Shown: positions 37,606 through 47,158 of the stretch, one piece after another
How positions within the stretch are numbered: the first letter of the stretch is position 1
How the letters are laid out: each line of letters begins with the position of its first letter
Origin: Microbulbifer pacificus
Lineage (GTDB): Bacteria; Pseudomonadota; Gammaproteobacteria; Pseudomonadales; Cellvibrionaceae
Reading direction: 5' to 3'
DNA: 64,000 bases
NCBI RefSeq assembly: GCF_002959965.1
Contig: NZ_PREV01000026.1
Location: 1,991,501 to 2,055,500, forward strand
Made by a program: the position numbers and the translations under genes
Notes under the pieces: model-generated
Told to the model about the DNA's origin: nothing
Database searches by the model: none
The model's input: only the letters and a program-made list of their open reading frames with translations

Positions 37606-39092
37606 TGAGCACCGAAGTTGAGAACGTCGCGGAACAGGTCACGGAAGAGCAATCTGTCAGCCTGCTTGAGCAGGCGATTTCCGCGACCAAGCAGACCCAG
37701 CGCGAAGAGGCGCAGGACCTGATTGCCAACCTGACGCAGCAGGTACTGAAAGGCACGGTAACCTGGGATCGCAACCTGACCCAGACCATCAGCAAAGCCG
37801 TCAAGGCCATCGATCAGGCTATGTCCAGACAACTGGCGGCCATCATGCACGATGAAAAATTCCAGAAGCTGGAAGGCTCCTGGCGTGGCCTCAACCACCT
37901 GGTGATGAACAGTGAAACCAGCGCCACCCTGAAAATCCGCATGATGAACATCAGCAAGCGGGAACTCTTCCGGGATCTGGACAAGGCGGTGGAATTCGAT
38001 CAGAGCCAGACCTTCAAGAAAATCTACGAAGAGGAATTCGGCAGTGCCGGTGGTGAGCCTTTCGGCTGCATGATCGGTGACTTCGAATTTACCAGCCACC
38101 CGGAAGACATCGAGCTGCTGAGCAAAATGTCCAACGTCGCGGCGGCGGGTTTCTGCCCGTTTGTCTCCGCCGCCGGCGCCGGCATGTTCGGTTTCAGTGA
38201 CTTTACCGAGCTTTCCAAGCCGCGTGATCTCGGTGGGATTTTTGAATCCGGTGAGTACATCAAGTGGCGCAGTTTCCGCGACAGCGAAGATTCCCGCTTC
38301 GTGACTCTGGTCATGCCGCGCACCCTAGCGCGCACACCGTACGGCGCAAACACCAAGCCGGTGGAGTCTTTCAACTACGAAGAGTTTGACGTGGATGAGT
38401 CCGGCATTTCCAAACCCGCCGAGCACGACCAGTACTGCTGGATGAATGCGGCCTATGTCATGGGGACTACCATGACCCGCGCTTTTGCCGAAAACTCCTG
38501 GTGCACCGCCATTCGCGGCGCCGAGGGTGGCGGTAAGGTGGAGGGGCTGCCGACTCACCTGTTCAAGAGCGACGACGGCGATCTGGACCAGAAGTGTCCG
38601 ACGGAAATCGGTATTACCGACCGCCGCGAAGCGGAGCTGAGCGCCCAGGGATTCCTGCCGCTGTGCCACTACAAAAACACGGATTACTCTGTCTTCTTCG
38701 GTTCCCAGAGCGCCCAGAAAGCGAAGGTATTTGACAACCCGGATGCGACCGCAAACGCAGCGATTTCCGCGCGCCTGCCCTACCTGATGGCCACATCCCG
38801 CATCGCCCATTACCTGAAAGTCATGGCGCGCGACAAGGTGGGGTCGTTTATGGAAGCCGGTGACTGCGAACGCTGGCTGAACAGCTGGATTTCCCAGTAC
38901 ACCAACTCCAACCCCGACGCCAGCCCGGAAATGAAAGCGAAATACCCGCTGGCGGAAGCCAAGGTGGAAGTGAAGGAAATCCCGGGACAACCCGGTTGTT
39001 ACAGCGCCGTGGCCTATCTGAAGCCGTGGTTGCAAATGGAAGAACTCACTACTTCCATGCGCATGGTTGCCAATATCCCGACCGCGGGATAA
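37605..39092 (+). CDS. tssC: T6SS contractile sheath large subunit TssC
   Basis: TssC (VipB) is the main sheath subunit; ClpV recycles the contracted sheath. The 495-residue product has the usual signatures: [74 protein letters not shown] and the C-terminal [20 protein letters not shown]. It overlaps tssB by one base. A strong stem-loop with a T run follows directly, so tssBC can be expressed above the downstream genes. It is the best candidate for the working sheath protein among three TssC relatives here. Confidence 0.97.
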   Translation: MSTEVENVAEQVTEEQSVSLLEQAISATKQTQREEAQDLIANLTQQVLKGTVTWDRNLTQTISKAVKAIDQAMSRQLAAIMHDEKFQKLEGSWRGLNHLVMNSETSATLKIRMMNISKRELFRDLDKAVEFDQSQTFKKIYEEEFGSAGGEPFGCMIGDFEFTSHPEDIELLSKMSNVAAAGFCPFVSAAGAGMFGFSDFTELSKPRDLGGIFESGEYIKWRSFRDSEDSRFVTLVMPRTLARTPYGANTKPVESFNYEEFDVDESGISKPAEHDQYCWMNAAYVMGTTMTRAFAENSWCTAIRGAEGGGKVEGLPTHLFKSDDGDLDQKCPTEIGITDRREAELSAQGFLPLCHYKNTDYSVFFGSQSAQKAKVFDNPDATANAAISARLPYLMATSRIAHYLKVMARDKVGSFMEAGDCERWLNSWISQYTNSNPDASPEMKAKYPLAEAKVEVKEIPGQPGCYSAVAYLKPWLQMEELTTSMRMVANIPTAG

Positions 39093-39097
39093 CGCGT

Positions 39098-39134
39098 GTG
39101 GGGCCGCTCATCGTGGCGGCCCCACGGACTTTTT
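39098..39134 (+). terminator. Intra-operon intrinsic terminator/attenuator after tssBC
   Basis: GTGGGGCCGC (39098-39107) pairs perfectly with GCGGCCCCAC (39116-39125) around an eight-base loop, followed by GGAC and five T (39130-39134). It lies between two genes of the same operon, ten bases before the next start codon, so it most likely acts as a partial terminator that sets the ratio of sheath to baseplate transcripts. Confidence 0.78.
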
Positions 39135-39144
39135 AACAATAACC

Positions 39145-40695
39145 ATGACCTCTTCCATCGCTCCGGGAGCACCCGTCTTGCCTTCCACATCGCACGCCAT
39201 ATATTCCGGTAAAGTGGAATCGCTGCTGGCTGCCGCATTGTTGCAGGGCAACAGGGATCCGTTGCGCAAGTTTCTCGACGAGCCGGACGATCTGTTTGCG
39301 TTCGAATACTGGTTGCGCGAACTGTGTGCCTGCAGGCAACCGGAGCAGTTCAGTGTGCGTCAGTGGCTCAACCGGGTTGTTGCGGAACTCGATGAACTGA
39401 TCTCGGGGCAGTTGAACAGTATTCTGCACCACCCGCGCTTCCAGCGGCTGGAGGCGAGTTGGCGTGGACTCTCTCTGCTGGTCCACCAGACACCCAGTGC
39501 AGACAACATCAAGATCAAATTGTTGGATGTCAGCTGGAAAGACCTGTCCCGTGATATAGAGCGGGCACCGGACTTCGACCAGTCGGGCTTCTTTCATCTT
39601 GTGTACAACGAGGAGTTTGGTACCCCGGGCGGCGAACCATTTGGTTTGTTGATTGGTGACTATTACGTTGCGCACCAACCGTTTGAAGGGCATCCCCACG
39701 ACGACGTCTTCACCCTCCAGGGTATCGCGCACACTGCGGCGGCAGCATTTGCCCCGTTTCTGTGCGCCGCCACGCCGCAGCTGTTCGGCGTGGACAGCTT
39801 CGATGATCTCGCCAAACCCATCGATTTTGCCGAAGTCTTCCGCCAGAAACAGTACATCCGCTGGAACAGTCTGCGAGATCTGGAAGACAGCCGCTTTCTC
39901 GCCATCACCCTGCCGCAAGTGCTGTTGCGTGAACCGTATGTCACGGGCTTTTCCGCCTTTCGCGGCCTGCGATTCTGTGAAGATGTCAGCGCGACCCACA
40001 GCCGCAAGTATCTGTGGGGAAATGCGGTTTTTGCCATGGGCAGTGTGCTGATCCGGGAATTTGACGAGGTGGGCTGGTTTTCACACATTCGCGGCGTCGC
40101 GCGTGACCACCTCGGTGGCGGTCTGGTAACCCGCTTGCCCACCGTCGGCTACGGTGTCGACAGTGACGTTGGGCTGATCAAGATGTCCACTTCCATTCTG
40201 GTCACCGATTTCGCCGAGCGGGAGCTCAGTGAACTCGGGTTCACCTGCCTGTGCCACTGTTACGATGCACCGTACAGTGCCTTCAACAGTGCGCCCTCGC
40301 TGCAGCGGCCAAAGGTCTACTCGTCCAAATCCGCCACCGCCAACGCGCGTATCAGCAGCATGTTGCAACAGATTCTCTGCGCTTCGCGTTTTGCGCATTA
40401 CATCAAGGTCATGATCCGCGACAAGGTGGGTGCCTATATGAACGCCGCGGACTGTGAACGCCAGCTGCAGCAGTGGATGGATGCCTACACCACCGGGCGC
40501 GAGGATCTCTCCTGGGAAATGCTCGCGCGTTATCCGCTGCGCGAGGCGCGCGTGCGGGTGATGAATGAGCCCGGCAAACCCGGGAGCTACCAGAGTGTCA
40601 TCCATCTGAAAACCCACTACACGGTGGATCACCTGGTGTCTGAGCTGAAACTCACCACCGCGCTGTCGCAGATCGGCGTGGGGACAGTGAGTTAA
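39145..40695 (+). CDS. Second TssC-family sheath protein (TssC2)
   Basis: This 516-residue protein is a diverged TssC paralogue: FQRLEASWRGLSLLVHQ, YNEEFGTPGGEPFGLLIGDY, IRWNSLRDLEDSRFLAI and KPGSYQSVIHLKTHYTVDHL are recognisable. The N-terminus (residues 1-70, YSGKVESLLAAALLQGN) differs from TssC and lacks the part that pairs with TssB. The ATG at 39145 is supported by family-like sequence beginning shortly after it, but no strong ribosome-binding site is seen. Tandem tssC genes occur in several T6SS loci. Its role is unclear; it may be a minor sheath component. It overlaps tssE by one base (TAATG). Confidence 0.85.
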   Translation: MTSSIAPGAPVLPSTSHAIYSGKVESLLAAALLQGNRDPLRKFLDEPDDLFAFEYWLRELCACRQPEQFSVRQWLNRVVAELDELISGQLNSILHHPRFQRLEASWRGLSLLVHQTPSADNIKIKLLDVSWKDLSRDIERAPDFDQSGFFHLVYNEEFGTPGGEPFGLLIGDYYVAHQPFEGHPHDDVFTLQGIAHTAAAAFAPFLCAATPQLFGVDSFDDLAKPIDFAEVFRQKQYIRWNSLRDLEDSRFLAITLPQVLLREPYVTGFSAFRGLRFCEDVSATHSRKYLWGNAVFAMGSVLIREFDEVGWFSHIRGVARDHLGGGLVTRLPTVGYGVDSDVGLIKMSTSILVTDFAERELSELGFTCLCHCYDAPYSAFNSAPSLQRPKVYSSKSATANARISSMLQQILCASRFAHYIKVMIRDKVGAYMNAADCERQLQQWMDAYTTGREDLSWEMLARYPLREARVRVMNEPGKPGSYQSVIHLKTHYTVDHLVSELKLTTALSQIGVGTVS

Positions 40696-41171
40696 TGAAG
40701 GGCGGGGAAAAGCGCCTGCTGGCGCCACTACTGGACAGGCTGCTGGCGTCTTCCGCAGACATGGACCTGCACCGCCCCCATCAGGTCTTGCGTCAGCTGC
40801 GCGAGGGGGTGCGGCGGGACCTCGAATATCTGTTCAATACCCGCTATTGCTGCGTGTCGCCACCGGAAGAGCATCACCACCTCGAGAGTTCCAATATCAA
40901 TTTCGGCTTGCCGGACCTGTCGACCATCAATCTCACTTCCGGAGAGAGTCGCAGGAAGTTTTGCCGGGAAATCGAGCGAACCATCATGAATTTCGAGCCA
41001 CGCATACGCTCGGTGAAAGTCACTACTCAGCAGAATGTCGATGTGGAATATCCCAGCATCCGCTTTCGGGTGGAAGCCGTACTGCACGTCAATCCCGCCG
41101 CGGAGGTCATTGTGTTTGACTCGGCACTCAATCCGGTTACCCAACTGGTCAATGTATCGGAGGTCAGGTAG
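40695..41171 (+). CDS. tssE: T6SS baseplate protein TssE (gp25-like)
   Basis: TssE is the homologue of phage T4 gp25 and initiates sheath polymerisation at the baseplate. The 158-residue protein contains LREGVRRDLEYLFNTRYCC, LTSGESRRKFCREIERTI and NFEPRIRSVKVTT, matching the gp25/TssE core with its conserved Arg-x-Leu-Glu-type segment. It overlaps the preceding and following genes by one base each, and is thus tightly coupled to tssF. Confidence 0.93.
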   Translation: MKGGEKRLLAPLLDRLLASSADMDLHRPHQVLRQLREGVRRDLEYLFNTRYCCVSPPEEHHHLESSNINFGLPDLSTINLTSGESRRKFCREIERTIMNFEPRIRSVKVTTQQNVDVEYPSIRFRVEAVLHVNPAAEVIVFDSALNPVTQLVNVSEVR

Positions 41172-43000
41172 TGAGTGAAAAGCTGATTGATCTGTATGAG
41201 CGGGAACTTGCGTTCGTTCAGCAGACGGCGGGAGAGTTTGCCCGCATGCACCCCGCGGCGGCGTCGCGCCTGCAGCTGGATACCGATACGGTGGACGATC
41301 CATTGGTCGGCCGCCTGCTGTCCGGATTCGCCTACATGAACGCGCGGGTCCAGCAGAAGCTGAACGATGACTTTCCGGAACTCACCGACGCGATGCTGGA
41401 AACCCTGTACCCGCACTATCTGCGTCCAATTCCGTCCTGTGCCGTCGTGCAATTTGAGCCGGAGCAGGACCTGGACAGCATCGTCAATATTCCGGCAGAC
41501 ACGTTGCTGGAAAGTGAAAGTTTTCAGGGGCAGACCTGCCGCTTTACCAGCCGCTACCCTGTGGACATCTGTCCATTCGCGGTCGAGACCGCAAGTCTCA
41601 TGCCGCGCCCCTTCATCGCACCCGCCTGCAATGAAGTACAAGGTGCGAATGCAGTGCTCAAGTTATCGCTGAAAGCGTTTAGCGGTGATGTGCGCTTCTC
41701 GGATCTGAATCTCTCCACGTTGCGGTTTTTTCTGCGTGGGCAGCCGGGTCATATTTATGATCTCTACGACCTGTTGCTCACGCGCTGCGTCAAAGTGGTT
41801 GTCGCCACCGGTGAAGGCGACCCGCACCCGGTGAAACTCGAAGCGGATATACTGCGCCAGGTCGGATTGGCGCCGGACGAGGGATTGCTTCCATACCCGG
41901 ATACCGCATTCATGGGCTACCGTCTGTTGACGGAATACTTTGCTTTTCCCGAAAAGTTTCACTTTATCGACATCACCGCGCTGAACGATGCGATCAATGA
42001 GCATTACGCGGATACCCTGAACCTTTATTTCTACCTTTCAGAATCCCACGACGAACTGGAAAAGCAGTTGGTGCCGGGTATGTTTGCTCTCGGTTGCGCA
42101 CCGGTGGTGAACCTGTTCTCCCAGAGTGCCGATCCCATACCGCTCACCCATACCCAGTACAGCTACCATGTGGTGCCCGATGTCAGGCGCGCCGACGGCC
42201 TTGAGGTGTATTCCGTCGACGACGTCAATGCCACCGCGGCAAGCGGTGAAACGACACGCTACCGGCCCTTCTATGGCATTCAGCACAGCCAGCACAACAT
42301 GCGCAAAAATGCGTTCTGGTATGTGCGCCGCCGTGATGTCGTGGAGGGAGAGCATCGCAACGAACCGGCGTCGGAAGTGGATATCAGCCTGGTGGATCTG
42401 GAGTTCAATCCGCACCGGGTAAATGATCAGACGCTTGATCTGAAAATCACCTGCACCAATCGCAACCTGCCCAAAAAACTGCCCACGGGAAATGCACAGC
42501 CGTACCTCACCGTCGTCGACGGAGACGCGCCGGCGAAGCGGATCAGCTGCGTGGTGCCGCCTGGCGCGACACTGCGTCCCCCACGGCGCGAGCGGGGTTA
42601 CTGGCGACTGATCTCTCATCTCAATCTCAATCATCTGTCCCTCACCGGGAGTGGCGGGTGCGACGTATTGAAGGAAATTTTTCGGCTGTACGACTTCCGT
42701 AATTCCGGCAGCACCAGAAACCTGATCGAATCGCTGCTGAAACTGGATGCGCGCCCGATCACCGCGCCAATCCAGGTCGATAGCAGCGTCGTGCTGTGCC
42801 GTGGTACCGAAGTCACGATCGAACTGGATTCGATGATGCTCGCAGGTACCAGCCCGCTACTGTACGCCAGTGTGATCGAGCGCTTTCTCGGACTTTATTG
42901 CTCGATAAATTCCTTTACCCGATTGATCGCCCGCTTGAGCGGTCGCGATGGAGAGTTGAAGCGATGGCCGCCCCGCGCCGGCGACAAAGCCTTAGTGTAA
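41171..43000 (+). CDS. tssF: T6SS baseplate protein TssF
   Basis: TssF forms the baseplate wedge with TssG and TssE. The 609-residue protein starts at a GTG that shares one base with the tssE stop (TAGTG) and reads MSEKLIDLYERELAFVQQTA. Family signatures include EFARMHPAAASRLQLD, LTDAMLETLYPHYLRPIPSC and the C-terminal GTEVTIELDSMMLAGTSPLL and ERFLGLYCSINSFTRL. The end overlaps tssG by 37 bases, so tssF and tssG are translationally coupled. Confidence 0.96.
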   Translation: MSEKLIDLYERELAFVQQTAGEFARMHPAAASRLQLDTDTVDDPLVGRLLSGFAYMNARVQQKLNDDFPELTDAMLETLYPHYLRPIPSCAVVQFEPEQDLDSIVNIPADTLLESESFQGQTCRFTSRYPVDICPFAVETASLMPRPFIAPACNEVQGANAVLKLSLKAFSGDVRFSDLNLSTLRFFLRGQPGHIYDLYDLLLTRCVKVVVATGEGDPHPVKLEADILRQVGLAPDEGLLPYPDTAFMGYRLLTEYFAFPEKFHFIDITALNDAINEHYADTLNLYFYLSESHDELEKQLVPGMFALGCAPVVNLFSQSADPIPLTHTQYSYHVVPDVRRADGLEVYSVDDVNATAASGETTRYRPFYGIQHSQHNMRKNAFWYVRRRDVVEGEHRNEPASEVDISLVDLEFNPHRVNDQTLDLKITCTNRNLPKKLPTGNAQPYLTVVDGDAPAKRISCVVPPGATLRPPRRERGYWRLISHLNLNHLSLTGSGGCDVLKEIFRLYDFRNSGSTRNLIESLLKLDARPITAPIQVDSSVVLCRGTEVTIELDSMMLAGTSPLLYASVIERFLGLYCSINSFTRLIARLSGRDGELKRWPPRAGDKALV

Positions 43001-44100
43001 TCCAGCAGCTGCAGGAGGCTCCGTACCGCTTCGAATTTTTTCAGGCGGTGCGCACGCTTGAGCGCTCGGTCCTGTTGAGAGCACCGAGCAGTCACGATGT
43101 TGCCGACAAGGTGCAATTCGCGACGGAACCTCTGGCTTGTGGTGCGCCACCGGGCCGTGAGCTGTTGCGATTTCATGCGCAATCTTCGCTGTCATTTGTG
43201 GCCGCGGATGTACTCGGGCTGACATCGCGAAATCACGCCACGAAAAATCAGTGGAGCATGGAAATCGGCTTTGGCGGCCTGATCGGTAGCCAGGGTGTGA
43301 TGCCTTACTACCTGACGGAAGTGGTGCATCGCGAACTGAAAGAAAAGAACGCGGCCCTCAAGGATTTTCTCGATATTTTCCACCATCGGAATATATCCCT
43401 GTTCTATCGCGCCTGGCATAAGTACCAGTTGCCGGTAAATTACGAAAGTGCGCGTCTGCGCAATACGCGTGATCTGGACGCATTCAGCCAGGCGCTGGCC
43501 TCGATCGCGGGGCTCGGCACCAGCGAAATGCGCTACCGCCTGCCGGTGCCGGACGACGCATTGTATGGCATGGCCGGTCACCTGGGGCGCCAGCAGTGCT
43601 CCGCCGCGGCACTCGCCAGTATGATCCGGCAGTATTTCGGCCTACAGGTTTCCATCGAGCAGTTCCAGGGCCGTTGGGACGAGCTGCCGCAGGATGTACT
43701 TACGCGACTGCCCGGGCCGGATGCGCCGCTTGGGGTAAACAATCATCTCGGTGTGGATACGATTCTGGGTACCCACTGCTTTCAAGCCCAGAACAAATTT
43801 CGCGTGGTTATCGAGCCGATGGCCTACGACGACCACATGACCATCGCGCCGGGCAGTGAAAAGCTGGAAGCGCTCAAATCCTTTGTGCAGCTCTCTGCCG
43901 GTATTGAAATGGATTTTGAGATTTCCGTATCGCTGTTTACCGGTCAGGTCGCGCCGGTGCAGCTGGCTGCGGACAATGAATGCGAGCCACTGCTCGGCTG
44001 GAATACCCATATGTCCAGTGACCAGCAATACGACGAGCGGGTGGAAATCAACCTGAGCGCGGATCGTGTATCGCCGGATGAAGCACTACCCGTGGCGTGA
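42964..44100 (+). CDS. tssG: T6SS baseplate protein TssG
   Basis: TssG completes the baseplate wedge and contacts the VgrG hub. The ATG at 42964 gives 378 residues starting MAAPRRRQSLSVIQQLQEAP; the longer upstream reading frame is out-of-frame tssF sequence and is not used. Typical segments are YRFEFFQAVRTLER, NQWSMEIGFGGLIGSQGVMP, DIFHHRNISLFYRAWHKYQ and TILGTHCFQAQNKFRVVIEP. It overlaps tssF by 37 bases and is followed after 52 bases by clpV. Confidence 0.95.
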   Translation: MAAPRRRQSLSVIQQLQEAPYRFEFFQAVRTLERSVLLRAPSSHDVADKVQFATEPLACGAPPGRELLRFHAQSSLSFVAADVLGLTSRNHATKNQWSMEIGFGGLIGSQGVMPYYLTEVVHRELKEKNAALKDFLDIFHHRNISLFYRAWHKYQLPVNYESARLRNTRDLDAFSQALASIAGLGTSEMRYRLPVPDDALYGMAGHLGRQQCSAAALASMIRQYFGLQVSIEQFQGRWDELPQDVLTRLPGPDAPLGVNNHLGVDTILGTHCFQAQNKFRVVIEPMAYDDHMTIAPGSEKLEALKSFVQLSAGIEMDFEISVSLFTGQVAPVQLAADNECEPLLGWNTHMSSDQQYDERVEINLSADRVSPDEALPVA

Positions 44101-44152
44101 ACCATCGCCGCTTTCCTCTAACGACAGGGAATTCAATAAGGGAACGAATGCC

Positions 44153-46822
44153 ATGATCAATATCGATCTCAAACGACTCGTAGATACCATGACGCCATAC
44201 ATGCGCGACGCGCTGGAAGGCGCGGCGGGTTTGTGCCTGGCCCAGAGTCAGTACAACGTTGAGCTGGAGCACTGGCTGCTTAAACTGCTCGATCAGTCGG
44301 ATACCGATTTTTACCATCTGCTGGAAAAGCACGATGTGAATCCGTCCAATGTCGCCAGACAACTGGCAACCGCGATCGCACGCTTCAAATCCGGCAGCAG
44401 CCGTCCCGCTGCCCTGTCGCCCACGATTGTGGACGCCGCCAAGAACGGCTGGATGCTCGCCTCCATCGACTATGGCCATCGCGCTGTCAGTTCCGGACAT
44501 CTGCTCGCTGCGCTGCTGCTGGATGAATCATCGCGTCGCCAGCTGCTGGAATCCTGCCCGGAGCTCAAGGGCATCGCACCGGAATCCATTCGCGAAACCG
44601 CCCGCGCGATGTTCGGTCACAGTGGCGAGTCTTCCGCATTGAGCGGTGCGGCGGCGAGCGGTTCAGGAAGCGAAAGTGGCGCGGTAGCGGCGGTCGCAAG
44701 CAAGGCGCCAGCGCTGGACAAATACACCGTCAACCTCACGGAAAGGGCGGCCAGAGGCGAGATTGATCCGGTACTCGGGCGCGATGAAGAAATTCGCCAA
44801 TGCATTGATATCCTCACCCGTCGCCGCCAGAACAATCCGATCCTCACCGGCGAGGCCGGCGTCGGCAAAACCGCGGTGGTGGAAGGTTTTGCCCTGCGTA
44901 TCGTCAGCGGCGATGTGCCGGCACCGTTGCGGGATGTCAGTGTCAGAACTCTGGACCTCGGGCTGTTGCAGGCGGGCGCCAGCGTCAAAGGCGAGTTTGA
45001 AAATCGTCTCAAATCCGTGATTGAAGAAGTGCGCGCATCCGCGAAGCCGATCATCCTGTTTATCGACGAAGCGCACACCATGATCGGTGCCGGCGGTAAA
45101 GAGGGGCAGGGAGATGCCGCCAACCTGCTCAAGCCCGCGCTGGCGCGGGGAGAACTCCGCACCATCGCGGCTACTACCTGGGCCGAGTACAAAAAATACT
45201 TCGAGCGCGACCCGGCACTGACCCGTCGCTTCCAGGTAGTGAAAGTGGAAGAGCCGGATGAACAGAAAGCCATCGACATGATGCGCGGTATTGCGGGCAA
45301 TCTTGAATCCCACCACCGTGTCCGAATTCTCGATGAAGCGGTGGTGGCATCGGTGAAGCTGTCCCATCGTTATATTCCCGGTCGTCAGCTGCCGGACAAA
45401 TCCGTAAGCCTGTTGGATACCGCGTGCGCACGCGTGGCGCTGAGCCAGTCTGCCACCCCGGGGGCCATCGAGGACGCCCAGCGAATCATCGACAGCGCCA
45501 CCAGAACCGTGGAAAAACTGCAGCGGGAAAATGCGGCCAGTGGTGTTCATGAGGAGTATCTGCAGGAACTGCAGGCGCAGAGACTGGAAGCACAGCAGCG
45601 CCTGGAACAGCTACAGGAGCAGCAGCGGCAGGAACTGGAACTGATTACCCAGATCCAGGTACTGCGCGAGCAGATCGACGAGGTCTTCACTCGCCAGCAG
45701 GGCGATAATGCCGCGGATTCCTCCGAGCTGGGCGATCTGAAACAGCAGTTGCAGCGTCTGGGGAGCGAGCTGCGTGAAATTCAAGGCGACACACCGCTGA
45801 TGCAGCCCGCGGTGGACGAGCAGTCCATCGCCGCTGTGATTGCCAACTGGACAGGTATTCCTGTCGGCAAAATGGTCAGTGACGAAATCGTCGCGGTGCA
45901 GAGTCTGGCCGAACGCCTGAACAAACGGGTGATCGGACAGCCCCATGCACTGGAAGCCGTGGCTCAGGCCATCCGCACGTCGCGCGCGGGACTGACGGAT
46001 CCGCGCAAACCCGTGGGGGTCTTCCTGTTCTGCGGCACCAGCGGTGTGGGCAAGACCGAAACCGCACTGGCGCTGGCTGATGCACTGTTTGGTGGTGAGC
46101 AGAGCATCACGACCATCAACATGTCGGAGTTCAAAGAGGAGCACAAGGTCTCCATGCTGCTCGGCTCCCCTCCCGGCTATTTAGGATACGGTGAGGGCGG
46201 TGTACTGACCGAGGCGGCACGCAGGAAACCCTATTCGGTCATCCTGCTGGACGAGATGGAAAAGGCGCATCCGGGCGTACAGGATATTTTCTACAACCTG
46301 TTTGACAAGGGCACCATCAAGGACGGCGAAGGTCGGGATATCGACTTCAAGAATACCGTAATCATCATGACGTCCAATGCGGGCGAAGAGGCGATCCGCG
46401 CGATCTTCAATCAGGTGGAAGAAAAGCCGGAGCCGGAAGTCCTGCTCGACAACATCCGCCCACACCTGCTACAGAAATTCAAACCGGCATTCCTCGGGCG
46501 CGCCAATGTGATTGCCTACTACCCGCTGGACGATGAAAATCTGGTGGAAATCTGCCGGATCAATATGTGCAGAATTGAAAAGCGGGTCAAAGAGCACTAC
46601 GGGGCAGCGTTCAGCTACGATGAAGACGTGCTGATCAACATTGTCGCCCGCTGCCAGGAGGCCGACACCGGTGCGCGCAATATCGAAGTTATTCTGAACC
46701 GTACCCTGCTGCCATCACTGGCCAGTGAATGCCTGGATCGAATGGCCAGGGGAGAGGAAATTGTCAGTGTGCATATTGGCGCGTCGGACGAGGGGGATTT
46801 CAGCTATCGGCTGAATGGATGA
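44153..46822 (+). CDS. clpV: T6SS AAA+ ATPase TssH (ClpV)
   Basis: ClpV extracts and recycles contracted TssBC sheath. The 889-residue protein has the N-terminal domain that binds the TssC helix (MINIDLKRLVDTMTPYMRDA), AAA1 with Walker A GEAGVGKTAVVEG and Walker B LFIDEAHTM, a coiled-coil middle domain rich in Gln and Glu (about 440-560), and AAA2 with Walker A GTSGVGKTETALA and Walker B VILLDEMEKAHP. The ATG at 44153 with AAGGGA upstream is preferred to the longer frame. A terminator follows directly, ending the long rightward T6SS operon. Confidence 0.96.
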   Translation: MINIDLKRLVDTMTPYMRDALEGAAGLCLAQSQYNVELEHWLLKLLDQSDTDFYHLLEKHDVNPSNVARQLATAIARFKSGSSRPAALSPTIVDAAKNGWMLASIDYGHRAVSSGHLLAALLLDESSRRQLLESCPELKGIAPESIRETARAMFGHSGESSALSGAAASGSGSESGAVAAVASKAPALDKYTVNLTERAARGEIDPVLGRDEEIRQCIDILTRRRQNNPILTGEAGVGKTAVVEGFALRIVSGDVPAPLRDVSVRTLDLGLLQAGASVKGEFENRLKSVIEEVRASAKPIILFIDEAHTMIGAGGKEGQGDAANLLKPALARGELRTIAATTWAEYKKYFERDPALTRRFQVVKVEEPDEQKAIDMMRGIAGNLESHHRVRILDEAVVASVKLSHRYIPGRQLPDKSVSLLDTACARVALSQSATPGAIEDAQRIIDSATRTVEKLQRENAASGVHEEYLQELQAQRLEAQQRLEQLQEQQRQELELITQIQVLREQIDEVFTRQQGDNAADSSELGDLKQQLQRLGSELREIQGDTPLMQPAVDEQSIAAVIANWTGIPVGKMVSDEIVAVQSLAERLNKRVIGQPHALEAVAQAIRTSRAGLTDPRKPVGVFLFCGTSGVGKTETALALADALFGGEQSITTINMSEFKEEHKVSMLLGSPPGYLGYGEGGVLTEAARRKPYSVILLDEMEKAHPGVQDIFYNLFDKGTIKDGEGRDIDFKNTVIIMTSNAGEEAIRAIFNQVEEKPEPEVLLDNIRPHLLQKFKPAFLGRANVIAYYPLDDENLVEICRINMCRIEKRVKEHYGAAFSYDEDVLINIVARCQEADTGARNIEVILNRTLLPSLASECLDRMARGEEIVSVHIGASDEGDFSYRLNG

Positions 46823-46841
46823 TCACTAGGTACGAATAAAT

Positions 46842-46864
46842 AGCCCTGCATTGCGGGGCTTTTT
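46842..46864. terminator. Intrinsic terminator at the end of the T6SS operon
   Basis: AGCCCTGC (46842-46849) and GCGGGGCT (46853-46860) form an eight-base stem with one G-T pair and a three-base ATT loop, followed by a T run from 46860. It separates clpV from the convergent PAAR gene, and its T run touches the PAAR stop codon. Confidence 0.8.
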
Positions 46865-47156
46865 ATCCACCGATCAAAACAGTGGGGCACCCCACAACGA
46901 TCTTGCCACCGTGTGCGGTGGTATCTCCCATGCGCGCGGCCGGTTTATTGCTGATGAGAACGGTTGTACTACCCATTGCGATGGAATCCGGCGGCCCGAC
47001 GCAGGTACAGGTGCTGCCAACGGTGGCCGCGGGTAAATTGCCAATCAGAACGGTGGGTCCACCGGGGCTTACAATAGGCCCCCCGACATGGGGTACGGTA
47101 CCGGTCACCATTGGGCACACATGCAGGTCGGTAATACGGGATGCAGGTTTTCCCAT
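46863..47156 (-). CDS. PAAR domain spike-tip protein
   Basis: This 97-residue protein sharpens the VgrG spike of the T6SS. It consists of one PAAR domain: GKPASRITDLHVCPMVTG, the GGPIVSPGGPTVLIGNLPAA repeat, PDSIAMGSTTVLISNKPAAR and HGGKIVVGCPTVLIGG. The ATG at 47156 is preferred; a TTG at 47162 would add two residues. AGGGAG provides the ribosome-binding site. There is no C-terminal extension, so it is a bare tip that could carry effectors only by non-covalent binding. It starts two bases after the stop of the preceding gene. Confidence 0.93.
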   Translation of the reverse strand: MGKPASRITDLHVCPMVTGTVPHVGGPIVSPGGPTVLIGNLPAATVGSTCTCVGPPDSIAMGSTTVLISNKPAARMGDTTAHGGKIVVGCPTVLIGG

Positions 47157-47158
47157 GC

